Positions 23,255 to 32,305 of a stretch of 64,000 nucleotides of DNA are shown here, in pieces. The stretch is from assembly GCA_900129675.1 (NCBI GenBank), contig FSRD01000001.1:5755501-5819500 (forward strand). Reading direction: 5' to 3'. Position numbers and translations under genes: made by a program. Positions within the stretch are counted from its first letter, which is position 1. The number at the start of each line of letters is the position of its first letter. This DNA comes from Bradyrhizobium erythrophlei. GTDB lineage: Bacteria > Pseudomonadota > Alphaproteobacteria > Rhizobiales > Xanthobacteraceae. The notes under the pieces are model-generated. The model searched no databases, had not been told where the DNA came from, and was given only the letters and a program-made list of their open reading frames with translations.

Positions 23255-24025
23255 TCAGTATTTCGCCGCGACAGGAGGAGTTCCCCAGCCGCCGAAGCGG
23301 TAGTTCACCCGTACGGTGACCATATCGACGTCCTGACTGATCCGGTTGAGCGCACCAGCAACGATGGGATTGACCACCGAGAATGAGTTGTTTGAGTTAC
23401 CCATAAACAGATGGTCGTATTCAATACCGGCAGACCAGTTCGGTGCGAAGCCATACTCCCAGCCGACGCCCACGGTGCCGCCCCAGCGCGTGTTGCTTGC
23501 CGCGGCCAGTTCAGCGCCGGTAAGCGTGCTAAGTATGCTAAAACGATTGCTCGTCACCGCCCCGCCGCCCTTCACGTAGAACAGTGACGCGTTCCAAGCG
23601 TAACCAATCTGACCCGTGAAAAGGCCGATGCCGTCAGTTTTCACGCGGGTCGAGAACGCGGGATTGATGATGCTGAGTCGCGTGTTGCTGAGATCCGCCC
23701 AATCGCCCTGGGCCTCCAGGCCGACCACCCAGCCACCGCCCCACTGCCAGCGATAACCGATCTGGCCGCCGACGACGCCTCCGGATCGGTCGCGGCAACC
23801 GTCAGCAATGAATGTTCCAGCTACCCCCACGAAATCCACGCAGTTGCGGCTCTGACCCCAGCCGCCGTTGGCGCCGATGTAAAAGCCGGTCCAGTCGTAA
23901 ATCGGGGCCACCACCGGAGGCGGCGCTTTGGTGTACGGACGTGCAGCCAAATCAGCAGCCGAGGCGGGCGCAGCCACGCCGAGCAATGCTACTAGACCAA
24001 CCGTCCCCAGCAAAAACTTCTTCAT
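23255..24025 (-). CDS. Outer-membrane beta-barrel protein (Omp25/31-RopB-like)
   Basis: The 256-residue product starts with signal peptide MKKFLLGTVGLVALLGVAAP and cleaves near ASA-ADL. The family hallmark AADLAARPYTKAPPPVVAPI is followed by YDWTGFYIGANGGWG. Alternating-residue beta strands follow, ending in DMVTVRVNYRFGGWGTPPVA and a terminal Tyr. It would form an 8-stranded barrel typical of rhizobial Omp25/31 and RopB porin-like proteins. An internal Cys pair (RNCVDF, DGCRDR) lies in the first outer loop. Upstream, 24026-24240 carries its promoter. Confidence 0.9.
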   Translation of the reverse strand: MKKFLLGTVGLVALLGVAAPASAADLAARPYTKAPPPVVAPIYDWTGFYIGANGGWGQSRNCVDFVGVAGTFIADGCRDRSGGVVGGQIGYRWQWGGGWVVGLEAQGDWADLSNTRLSIINPAFSTRVKTDGIGLFTGQIGYAWNASLFYVKGGGAVTSNRFSILSTLTGAELAAASNTRWGGTVGVGWEYGFAPNWSAGIEYDHLFMGNSNNSFSVVNPIVAGALNRISQDVDMVTVRVNYRFGGWGTPPVAAKY

Positions 24026-25601
24026 CACAATTTCTCCATCCGTCGCTTTTGCGACCGCTGTACTTTGTTGCACTGCACTTCAAAATTGCAGCCTGAACTC
24101 TAAATGATTTGGTCCCAAATTTCCGTGACTTAACCGCCACAGTCCATTTTTCAATTATGGCAGCAAGATGCAATCGAAGGGCGGTTTCCGTCACACCGGT
24201 CAAGGTTCTCGATGTAAAGCCAACTTGCCACGACCTAGGTCACGAGGGCTAACCGAACTCGGAAACGGCTTCCAGTGATGGCGTGTCGAGGCGCAATCGT
24301 TGCGCTGAATTCATGACTTGAGGACGGGGAACTCCTGAGCTCGCTACTTACTTGGACGCTGTGGGGTGCGCCCGAACGACCGCCCTTGGCACAAAACGGA
24401 GCTAGCGTGATGTCCGGTTTGAGTCTGCAATTCGCCAGATAGCGGACATGGGTCGAGCCGCGCTCACGAACCTTGATTTATGAGTACACGGCCCTAACAA
24501 GGACGATCTGCTTCAGGCACAAGGAATGGTCGTGTATTACTTGCTCTTCAAGGGCGCGGTCGAGGCGGACCAGCTCGACAAGATCACGAGAAACAAACTC
24601 CTCAATTTCAGACAAAAGAGCTAACGGACAACCGCGAGGCGGCAGTTAGCAACTATCCTTCCGCCTCCTTTGACTTACTCGAGTTTCGTTGAACCAACAG
24701 GGTACGAACGACGCATCCAGCATCAAGTAGCGATACAGGGTCTTGTGTTCGACCTTGCGTGTATTTCCAATGAAATTTGATGGGGCGCGGAATAATGAAT
24801 GCAGGCGCGCGGCACGGGTCTGTCGCCTGAGAGCGATTTGTCGAAGGGGTTCAAGGTGATTTGCCCTGGCAAGCCCCTTCTAAGAAAATAATCCTTTTCC
24901 CAAATCAGGATTAAAAACCCAGCCATCTCATCCCTCACGAGGGGCGTATCCGGATCGTCATATACGTTGGGATGAGATGCGGTGGACGCGGCAGCGTCGG
25001 GCGCGCTTTGGGTTCGCAGGGCAGGCTTCACGTCTGTGAGCGAACAGAAGGCGCGACAGACGAACGGCGCTGAAGCGTACGGCAAAACCGTGTGGTCCTG
25101 GCACCCGTTGCTGGTGTCAAGTCGGCGGAGGTTTTTCGAGCCCAACCGGGCGCGGCAATTCCTTCAATCCGCCGATGACGGTGACAAGGCGAATTCGTCG
25201 CCGAGGAGAGCACGGCATAAGCCGTAAAACCATTGTGCAGGGAATGCCGGAATGCTCCGACTGTACCTGTATGCTCGTGTGCGCTTGCTATGTGCATTTT
25301 TGCACGCGAGACCGCGGGTGCAGCGTGCACCCGGCGTTCCCTGCGCCCTCGCTTCTCAGGGCGAGAACCTCTTGCACGACTCGGGCGTATCGCGCCGCGA
25401 GGTCGTGAAGGTATGTTTGCAATTGGACGCTGACGGCGCTCGATTTCGGATCTCCGCGCAACGTCGCGATCGTTGTTGCCGCACAAATCTGTGATCGGGC
25501 CACGGACTTGCGCGATCGTATCGCGCCGCACATCATGGACCGTCCTGGCCAACCGGATCAGTCGCGTTATCTCAGAGGCGCGGAAAAATGGATAGGCAAT
25601 C
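24026..25601. other. 1.6-kb gene-poor region with a dispersed repeat
   Basis: No full gene is supported. A short open frame at 24526-24624 (MVVYYLLFKGAVEADQLDKI...) is protein-like, with in-frame residues upstream but no good start, and may be a remnant. From about 24730 to 25420 lies a repeat typical of Bradyrhizobium. The last 170 bases precede the poxB-like gene. Confidence 0.5.
24730..25420 (-). repeat. Lineage-specific dispersed repeat, often mis-annotated as a gene
   Basis: On the minus strand different frames read GAGNAGCTLHPRSRVQ, DASNGCQDHTVLPYA-like and DAAASTASHPNVYDD-like phrases, in the same order I recall from many spurious Bradyrhizobium predictions. The reading frame shifts repeatedly, which argues against a protein. 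Limits are approximate. Confidence 0.6.
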
Positions 25602-27338
25602 ATGCGGATCGAAAACGTCGCCGACCTCATCGCGGAAACGCTGGTTCAGGCAGGGGTCAAACGCGTCTTTGGCGTGGTCGGTGACAGTCTGAACGGTCTG
25701 ACCGACGCGTTGCGCAAACGGAAAACGATCGACTGGATCCACGTCCGCCATGAAGAGGTGGCCGCCTTCGCAGCCGCCGGCGAAGCGCAGATCACGGGCC
25801 AACTCGCGGTATGTGCGGGCTCGTGCGGTCCGGGTAATCTTCACCTCATCAACGGATTGTTCGACGCTCACCGCAGCCGCACCCCGGTGCTGGCGATCGC
25901 CGCGCAGATTCCTTCCGGTGAAATCGGGGGCGGCTACTTCCAGGAGACCCATCCGCAGGAATTGTTTCGGGAATGCAGTCACTACTGCGAACTGGTCTCC
26001 GATGCGGCGCAGCTCCCATACGTTCTGGAGAACGCTATTCGTGCCGCTGTCGGGCGGCGTGGCGTCGCGGTTCTCGTCATCCCCGGCGACGTCGCACTGC
26101 GGCCGGCGCCCAAGCGTGGCATTTCACCAAATGCCGGACTGCTGCCGACAGCGCCTGTCGTTCGGCCTGCCGAACCGGAGTTGACCGCGCTGGCCGAACT
26201 CTTGAACGGTGCCAGGCGTATCACGCTGTTCTGCGGCCGCGGCTGTGCCGGCGCCCATGACCGCCTGATGCGGCTTGCCGAGACGCTCAAGAGCCCGATG
26301 GTGCATGCGCTTGGCGGCAAGGAGCACGTCGAGTTCGATAACCCCTACGATGTCGGCATGACCGGGTTTATCGGCTTCTCGTCCGGCTATGCAGCGATGC
26401 ACGCCTGCGACGTGCTGCTCATGCTGGGGACGGACTTTCCCTACAAGCAGTTTCTGCCGGCCGACGCGAAAATTGCCCAGATCGACATCCGGCCCGAGAA
26501 TCTGGGCCGCCGGTGCAAGCTCGATCTCGGCATTGTGGGTGACGTTGGCGCCTCGATCGACGCGCTGCTGCCGAGATTGTCGGCCAAGACCGACACCAAA
26601 CATCTCGACGACAGCCTGAGCCACTACAAGAAGGCCCGCGCAGGACTGGACGAACTTGCCCGCGGCACGCCCGGCCAAAAGCCGATCCACCCGCAATATC
26701 TGGCGCGCCTGTTGAGTGAACTGGCGTCCGAAGACGCGGTCTTCACCGCCGACGTCGGCACGCCAACCATCTGGGCGGCGCGTTATCTTGTCATGAACGG
26801 GCGGCGGCGCCTGGTCGGATCATGGGTTCACGGTTCGATGGCCAACGCCATGGCCCATTCGATCGGCGTTCAGGCCTCGCAGCCGGGGCGGCAGGTCATT
26901 TCGATGTCGGGCGATGGCGGATTCGCCATGTTGATGGGTGACCTGATCACGCTGACGCAGATGAAGTTGCCCGTGAAGGTCGTGATCTTCAACAATGGCG
27001 TACTCGGTTTTGTGGCGCTGGAGATGAAAGCCGCAGGATTTATCGAGTCCGGCGTTGAATTGCAAAATCCCGATTTCGCGGCCATGGCCCGCGCAATGGG
27101 TATTCACGCCGTGCGGGTCGACGACCCGGGAGACCTGCCATCTGCGATCCGCGACGTATTCTCCCACGATGGCCCGGCAGTCCTCGACGTCGTCACTGCG
27201 ACGCAGGAACTGTCCATGCCGCCGACGATCACCGTGGAACAGATCAAGGGCTTCAGCCTGTGGGTGCTCAAAGCCGTGATGAGCGGCCGCGGCGACGAGG
27301 TCTTGGACCTGGCAAAGACCAATCTGTTATCGCGTTGA
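25602..27338 (+). CDS. poxB: Thiamine-diphosphate enzyme, PoxB-like pyruvate:quinone oxidoreductase
   Basis: This 578-residue protein has the three-domain fold of pyruvate oxidase / acetolactate synthase. The N-terminal Pyr domain has GVVGDSLNGL and catalytic Glu51 (RHEEVAAFAAAG). The central FAD-type domain follows, and the C-terminal PP domain has the ThDP motif from SGDGGFAMLMGD to NN (VVIFNNGVLG). PoxB decarboxylates pyruvate to acetate and CO2 and passes electrons to ubiquinone at the membrane. Length and the GDSLNGLTDALR motif favour PoxB over acetolactate synthase. The membrane-binding C-terminus typical of E. coli PoxB is only partly recognisable, so the substrate is inferred. Confidence 0.85.
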   Translation: MRIENVADLIAETLVQAGVKRVFGVVGDSLNGLTDALRKRKTIDWIHVRHEEVAAFAAAGEAQITGQLAVCAGSCGPGNLHLINGLFDAHRSRTPVLAIAAQIPSGEIGGGYFQETHPQELFRECSHYCELVSDAAQLPYVLENAIRAAVGRRGVAVLVIPGDVALRPAPKRGISPNAGLLPTAPVVRPAEPELTALAELLNGARRITLFCGRGCAGAHDRLMRLAETLKSPMVHALGGKEHVEFDNPYDVGMTGFIGFSSGYAAMHACDVLLMLGTDFPYKQFLPADAKIAQIDIRPENLGRRCKLDLGIVGDVGASIDALLPRLSAKTDTKHLDDSLSHYKKARAGLDELARGTPGQKPIHPQYLARLLSELASEDAVFTADVGTPTIWAARYLVMNGRRRLVGSWVHGSMANAMAHSIGVQASQPGRQVISMSGDGGFAMLMGDLITLTQMKLPVKVVIFNNGVLGFVALEMKAAGFIESGVELQNPDFAAMARAMGIHAVRVDDPGDLPSAIRDVFSHDGPAVLDVVTATQELSMPPTITVEQIKGFSLWVLKAVMSGRGDEVLDLAKTNLLSR

Positions 27339-27359
27339 CATGAACCGGCGCTGGCGGCG

Positions 27360-27914
27360 CTAGCTCAGCCCTTCATAGACCATGAAGCCGCGGGCGATCG
27401 CGAGCTTGCGCAGGGCACGGGGAACCAGTTTTTCCGGCCGGTGCAGATAGCGCCACGAGGTCAGCCTGAAATCCCGCAATTTACCCAGATCGCCTTCGAA
27501 CGGCGCCAGCGATCCGGTCAGGCTGATCGGCGCATGCGCGCGGTTGTTGAACGGCAGCAGCAGCAATTCCAGATGGGCCGGCCGGCCGTCTTCGGAGGTG
27601 GCGGTGATGCCGGCGACGGCGGCCAGCATTTCCTCGGCAACGCAGGTGATGACGTCTTCGATCTCGCGCCGGCCGTCTTCCGCAAACAGGCCGGAGAAGC
27701 TTCGATCCTTCAGATCGCGGCCGAGCAGGGCGCAGACCCGGGTTCCAGCCACCCGAAAGGGATAGCCGGCGTCGTTATCGTAGGAGAGCACGAAGATATC
27801 GCCGAGCAGTTCGCGTACCGACCCGGGCTCGATCTCGCTGCGGTCCGGTGCGCGCGCATTGCCGCGTTTCGCGTCCCAATAGGCAAAGAACTCGCGGCTT
27901 GACGGATGTTTCAT
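27360..27914 (-). CDS. PAS_5-family single PAS-domain protein
   Basis: From the ATG at 27914 the protein has 184 residues (MKHPSSREFFAYWDAKRGNA). The pattern W..RG...P.R..I.P...R..L.DIF.L and YPFRVAGTRVCALLGRDLKD is the PAS_5 (formerly DUF1457) family, found mainly in Alphaproteobacteria. These proteins consist of only a PAS domain and probably sense a small ligand or redox state. The gene is convergent with the poxB-like gene, with 21 bases between the stops, and no partner is visible. Confidence 0.85.
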   Translation of the reverse strand: MKHPSSREFFAYWDAKRGNARAPDRSEIEPGSVRELLGDIFVLSYDNDAGYPFRVAGTRVCALLGRDLKDRSFSGLFAEDGRREIEDVITCVAEEMLAAVAGITATSEDGRPAHLELLLLPFNNRAHAPISLTGSLAPFEGDLGKLRDFRLTSWRYLHRPEKLVPRALRKLAIARGFMVYEGLS

Positions 27915-28179
27915 ATCTAATCCTTGCCCAGCGCCTGCCTCGGTGGGACACATCTGTCCCGCTTTTGCGCACGCGCCTTGCCTTGTTTGTTGTGCAGGAC
28001 AGGCTTTGCAGCGTCCATGCCGCAGCCGCGTTTTGGGGCGGCTTTGCGTTGTTAACGTTAAGTTAACTATGAGCTTGGCGATCGCCGTCCGGCGCGAGTA
28101 GGGTGGAACGCATCGGGTCGCGCCGGCTTATCTCCAGGTTATCGGCGCGGTTGGTACACAGGTGGCGTCAAACAGTTTG

Positions 28180-28276
28180 GTCATCGCGCGGGAAGGGTGG
28201 GGATGTGTCCCCGTTCCCTTGGGCGCGCGAGAAGATCGGCACATCAGGGAGGGCTTTCTCAGGGCCCTCCCTTTTT
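28180..28276 (+). ncRNA. Candidate structured small RNA ending in a terminator
   Basis: Two strong hairpins follow each other. The first pairs CGCGCG (28185-28190) with CGCGCG (28224-28229), with inner GGAA/TTCC and GGGGA-TGTG-TCCCC helices. The second, AGGGAGGGC with GCCCTCCCT (28246-28272), is followed by TTTTT, a textbook rho-independent terminator. No plus-strand gene precedes it, since the nearest upstream gene is on the minus strand. A short free transcript is therefore the natural reading, possibly of the alphaproteobacterial suhB/mmgR-like type. Confidence 0.55.
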
Positions 28277-28366
28277 CGTTGCGATTTGTGCACTTGCACA
28301 GTGCGGGCAAAGCCGCCTATCTCAGTCCATTGCTCGCCGAGCTATCCGTCTGAGGTCCTGGACCCC

Positions 28367-29152
28367 TTGGAATCCAAATTCGAATCTCCGCCAGAATTGC
28401 CGCCGGACACCCCGCGCGAGCCGATCCTGACCCTGCCGGGTGCGCTGACCGCCTATGTCGCGCTGATCGCGGTCATTCACCTGCGGGTTCTGTTGCCGTT
28501 GGAATTTGAGAATTGGACGGTGCAGGTCTTCGGTTTCATTCCGCAGCATTACGCATCGACGCTGCTCGACGTCACCTATCCCGGCGGCGCCGGCGCCAAG
28601 GTCTGGACCTTCGTCACTTACTCGCTGCTGCACGCCAATCTTAGCCATATCGGTTTCAACGTGCTGTGGCTGTTGCCGTTCGGCAGCGCGCTGGCGCGCC
28701 GGTTCGGTGCTGTCAGGTTCTTCCTGTTCATGGCGGTGACGGCCGCGGCGGGCGCGCTGGCGCATCTGCTGACCCATGAAAATGATCCCGTGGCGATGAT
28801 CGGCGCCTCGGCATCGGTATCCGGCACCATGGCGGCGGCCATTCGTTTTGCCTTCGTGCGGGGAAGCTTCCTCTCGTTCAGCCGGGGCGACGCCGACGCC
28901 GCGGCAAAAGTACCGGCGCTGTCGCTGGCGCGCGCGTTGCGCAACGGGCGCGTGCTCGGGTTTCTGGCGGTCTGGTTCGGCGTCAACATCATCTTCGGGA
29001 TCGGATCGATTGCGATCGGCGCCGACGGCGCCAGCGTCGCCTGGCAGGCGCATATCGGCGGATTCCTTGCCGGGCTGATGCTGTTTTCGCTGTTCGATCC
29101 GGTGCCGCGCGCAGCAGAGCATGCGTCGCGGGACGGATCGGACCAAGTCTGA
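28367..29152 (+). CDS. Rhomboid-family intramembrane serine protease
   Basis: The proposed TTG at 28367 gives 261 residues (LESKFESPPELPPDTPREPI); earlier starts would cross the terminator at 28246-28276. Six transmembrane segments are visible. The catalytic Ser lies in MIGASASVSGTMAAA and the catalytic His in WQAHIGGFLAGLML; LLHANLSHIGFNVLWLLPFG is the conserved L1-TM2 region. Rhomboids cleave transmembrane helices of other proteins. An inserted cytosolic loop (RGDADAAAKVPALSLARA) follows the active Ser helix. The substrate is unknown. Confidence 0.88.
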   Translation: MESKFESPPELPPDTPREPILTLPGALTAYVALIAVIHLRVLLPLEFENWTVQVFGFIPQHYASTLLDVTYPGGAGAKVWTFVTYSLLHANLSHIGFNVLWLLPFGSALARRFGAVRFFLFMAVTAAAGALAHLLTHENDPVAMIGASASVSGTMAAAIRFAFVRGSFLSFSRGDADAAAKVPALSLARALRNGRVLGFLAVWFGVNIIFGIGSIAIGADGASVAWQAHIGGFLAGLMLFSLFDPVPRAAEHASRDGSDQV

Positions 29153-29371
29153 TTGGCAAGTTTGACGGCTGCGTCTGATCGCCGCTTGCGGCGCGGGGCG
29201 ATTTCATCCATCATCTTCGAATGTTGTGACGAACACAAAGCCTGCTGCCGTGCATGACAGCCGTGCTTGCCTATCGCGCCCCGAAACGAAACCGGTGCGG
29301 CGCTGTTGATTGAAGACTCGCGAACAAAGTCGAGCCCTTGAAAGGGCACGAACGGATTCAGGGAGACGACA

Positions 29372-29800
29372 ATGACGGTACGTTCAATTCTCGATACCAA
29401 GGGCCATCAGATCCTGAGCGTCGAACCGGACGCCAAACTCTCGGCTGCCATCAAGACCCTGGGCGAGCGCAAGATCGGCGCGGTGCTGGTGATGAACCAG
29501 GGCCGCCTCGAAGGCATCCTGTCGGAGCGCGACATCGTACGCGTGCTCGGCGAACGCGGTGCAGCAGTGCTCGACGAGCCCGTCAGCGCCGTCATGACGC
29601 GCAAGGTGGTCAGCTGCCGTGAGTCGGACACGGTTGCCGGCCTCATGGAGATGATGACGCTGGGCAAGTTCAGGCATTTGCCGGTGGTCGAGGATGGCAG
29701 GGTGGTTGGCCTGATTTCGATCGGCGACATCGTCAAGCGCCGCGTGCAGGAATATGAGACCGAGCAGGAAGCGCTGCGCGATTACATCAAGACGGCCTGA
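29372..29800 (+). CDS. Twin CBS-domain protein
   Basis: In 142 residues there are two CBS repeats: about 8-65 (GRLEGILSERDIVRVLGERG) and 75-132 (FRHLPVVEDGRVVGLISIGD). The pattern is typical of stand-alone CBS pairs that bind adenine nucleotides and regulate other enzymes. AGGGAGACGACA precedes the ATG at 29372. The partner is unknown. It is convergent with the patatin gene, with only 10 bases between stops. Confidence 0.92.
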   Translation: MTVRSILDTKGHQILSVEPDAKLSAAIKTLGERKIGAVLVMNQGRLEGILSERDIVRVLGERGAAVLDEPVSAVMTRKVVSCRESDTVAGLMEMMTLGKFRHLPVVEDGRVVGLISIGDIVKRRVQEYETEQEALRDYIKTA

Positions 29801-29810
29801 TTATTCCTTG

Positions 29811-30854
29811 TTATTCCTTGGCCTTTTCGACCGCCGTTTCGGCATCGCGCGGCGACGGTGGCGCCAGGATGTGGATCGACTCCTGAATCGAATCGATGGC
29901 GCGCTCGGCTGCCCGCACGCCGTGGGCGATCAGGTCGTCGGCGCGGTGAAAATCGAACCAGCCGATCTCGCCGACCCGGGGCGAGATCAACAGGTCGGGC
30001 GGGTCACCGGCGAGCCTCGCGCGGGTGATGCGGTCCTGCATGATGTTGAAGGCATCGACCATGACGCTGGAGATGCCGGGCCGGCCGCCGCCGCCGAAGA
30101 ACTCGCGCTTCATGGTGCGTTCGGCGGAGAAGAATTTTCCAAGGCCGCGTTTCGGCGGCTCGGGTTCCGCCTCCGGTACGACGGAGACGTCGGCCGACGG
30201 GCCGTGCGAATAGATCGTCGTGCCATGGGCGAAGATGTCGCTGGAGAGATTGGCGGCGATGACGATTTCCGCGCCAAAGGCGCGCGCCGCCGACACCGGC
30301 ACCGGATTGACCAATGCGCCGTCGACCAGCCAGCGGTCGCCGACCAGCACCGGCGAGAAGATACCGGGCAACGCATAGGAGGCGCGCAGGCCATCGACGA
30401 TGCGGCCATGGGTCAGCCAGATCTCGTGGCCGGTGCGCACTTCGGTCGCCACGGCGGCGAATTTCACTGGCAGGTCCTCGATCAGGGCCTGTCCCATCGC
30501 CGCCTCGAGCTGGGCGGCGAGCTTGGCGCCGCCGATCAGGCCGGAGCCGTTGAGGCGGATGTCGAGATAGCCGAGGATGTTTCGCGGCTGCAGGCTGCGC
30601 GCCCATTGCTCCAGCGTGTTGAGATGCCCGGTGGCATAGGCCCCGCCGACCACGGCGCCGATCGATGTTCCGACCACGATGTCGGGAATGATGCCGTGGG
30701 CTACCAGGGTGCGGACGATGCCGATATGGGCGAGCCCGCGCGCGGCGCCGCCGCCCAGCGCCAGCCCGATCACCGGCCGGCGGATACTGCCGAGTCCTAC
30801 CTTGTCGCGGCCGTCGGAGCCCTTTTGGCCGCGGCCCATCCAGTTGTCCAACAC
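29811..30854 (-). CDS. Patatin-like phospholipase, RssA-like
   Basis: A GTG at 30854 follows AGGAGAGTTTTG; a TTG three bases earlier is also possible. The 347-residue protein has the patatin elements: oxyanion loop GGGAARGLAHIG, nucleophile in VVGTSIGAVVGGAYATG, and catalytic Asp in DGALVNPVPV. There is no signal peptide or membrane helix. The C-terminal third is specific to this lineage (MKREFFGGGGRPGISSVMVD). The family hydrolyses lipid acyl chains, and RssA-like members are cytoplasmic with unknown substrates. Confidence 0.88.
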   Translation of the reverse strand: MLDNWMGRGQKGSDGRDKVGLGSIRRPVIGLALGGGAARGLAHIGIVRTLVAHGIIPDIVVGTSIGAVVGGAYATGHLNTLEQWARSLQPRNILGYLDIRLNGSGLIGGAKLAAQLEAAMGQALIEDLPVKFAAVATEVRTGHEIWLTHGRIVDGLRASYALPGIFSPVLVGDRWLVDGALVNPVPVSAARAFGAEIVIAANLSSDIFAHGTTIYSHGPSADVSVVPEAEPEPPKRGLGKFFSAERTMKREFFGGGGRPGISSVMVDAFNIMQDRITRARLAGDPPDLLISPRVGEIGWFDFHRADDLIAHGVRAAERAIDSIQESIHILAPPSPRDAETAVEKAKE

Positions 30855-31078
30855 CAAAACTCTCCTGCGGCCGACGATACGCGCCGCGACGCGACCCCGC
30901 CAGATTCGCCCCCAGGCATTTCCGTATGCATGGTTTATGCCCAGCGAAAGCTGGCCTAGGCAGGGAATGTGACTGGACCACGACGGCTGACTAACATTTG
31001 GGCCTTCACACCGGTTCCATGGTCGCCTGCCTTAGTCCGGTCTGGAGGCTTGAATTTGCCGCGTTTTCGGTGAAAAGC

Positions 31079-32149
31079 ATGGCCATGACTTCGCGGGGTA
31101 ACGGTATCGGTGGATACGGGCGGGCCGGGCGGCTTTTCCCGGCGATTGCGCTTGCGACCGCGCTCCTGATTCCGGCCTCAGGCTCAGCCCAGATGTTCAG
31201 CGACCGCCCGCCGCCGGTGCCGCCGGCTTCGATCCCAGATGCGCCGTCGGGTCCGGCGATGAATCTGGCGCCGCCCTCCGGGCCGGCATCGATCCCGAGC
31301 TTGCCGGCGCCGTTGACGCAACCGACCATCGTGCAGCCGTCGATCGCCACCGTCCCGCCGGTGGTGCCGCCGCCGGGCGCGCCCACCGCGGGCCAGGCGG
31401 TGCTGTCGCTGACGGCGCGTTACGGCAAGGATCTGCCGGTCATCAACAGCGGGCTGGTGTGGCGGGTATTCGCCGACAAGCCCGATGACAGCGGCATCTT
31501 CAAGTTGATCCGCGAGGAGCGCGGCGCGACGCCGAACATCGTGCTGCCGCCGGGCAACTATGTCGTTCACGTTGCGCTTGGTCTCGTCAGTGCGGTGCGC
31601 ACCGTGAGCCTGAAGTCGGAGACCGACCGCGAATCCTTCGTGCTGCCGGCCGGCGGACTGCGCATCGAGGGCCGTGTCGGCACGTCTAAGATCCCGCAGA
31701 ACCAGATTTCGTTCGCGATCTTCAAGGGCAGCCAATTCGAAACCTCCGAGCGCGGTGCGCTGGTGCCCAACGTCGCGGCCGGCGACGTCGCGCTGCTGCC
31801 GGAGGGAACCTACTACATCGTTTCCAACTACGGCGACGCCAATTCCGTGGTGCGTTCGGATATCCGCGTTCAGGCCGGCAAGCTCACCGACGTGATCGTC
31901 ACCCATCGCGCCGCGGTGATTACGCTGAAACTGGTCAGCGACAAGGGCGGCGAGGCGCTGGCGAACACCGCCTGGTCGGTGATTACGCCGGGCGGCGACG
32001 TCATCAAGGAATCGATCGGCGCGTTTCCGCGCGTGGTGTTGTCGGAAGGCGAATACCGCGCCATCGCCAAGAACGAGGGCAAGGTGTTCGAGCGGCCCTT
32101 CAACGTCGTCAACGGCGTCGACGGCGAAGTCGAGGTCGTCGCGCGGTAA
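31079..32149 (+). CDS. Exported proline-rich protein of unknown function
   Basis: Starting at the ATG at 31079 the protein has 356 residues: a signal-like N-terminus (RLFPAIALATALLIPASGSA), a Pro/Ala-rich linker of about 75 residues, then a beta-rich region. Repeated Ig-like or carboxypeptidase-regulatory-like segments are suggested by NIVLPPGNYVVHVALG, DVALLPEGTYYIVSNYGD and VVLSEGEYRAIAKNEG. Each ends in a G.Y motif, so three related units are likely. It probably lies in the periplasm or outer membrane. No catalytic motif is seen. Confidence 0.7.
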   Translation: MAMTSRGNGIGGYGRAGRLFPAIALATALLIPASGSAQMFSDRPPPVPPASIPDAPSGPAMNLAPPSGPASIPSLPAPLTQPTIVQPSIATVPPVVPPPGAPTAGQAVLSLTARYGKDLPVINSGLVWRVFADKPDDSGIFKLIREERGATPNIVLPPGNYVVHVALGLVSAVRTVSLKSETDRESFVLPAGGLRIEGRVGTSKIPQNQISFAIFKGSQFETSERGALVPNVAAGDVALLPEGTYYIVSNYGDANSVVRSDIRVQAGKLTDVIVTHRAAVITLKLVSDKGGEALANTAWSVITPGGDVIKESIGAFPRVVLSEGEYRAIAKNEGKVFERPFNVVNGVDGEVEVVAR

Positions 32150-32305
32150 ATTTCTTTGAACTGTCATAGTTTCTAACGCCGACTAACCATCGCGCGACTT
32201 TAAACTGTCATAATTGCCGCACCGGCGTACCGCGCCGGCAATCTTCACTTACCCTTAAGCCCGACAGAATTGGATGCGGCGCGTTAAAGCGTTTGCGTTG
32301 CGGGG

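Noticed and set aside
24526..24624. Short frame MVVYYLLFKGAVEADQLDKI...
   Set aside because: Protein-like, but lacking a ribosome site and a clear start; probably a remnant.
25028..25630. Minus-strand 200-codon frame upstream of poxB
   Set aside because: It overlaps the lineage-specific repeat and its phrases jump between frames, so it is not a protein gene.
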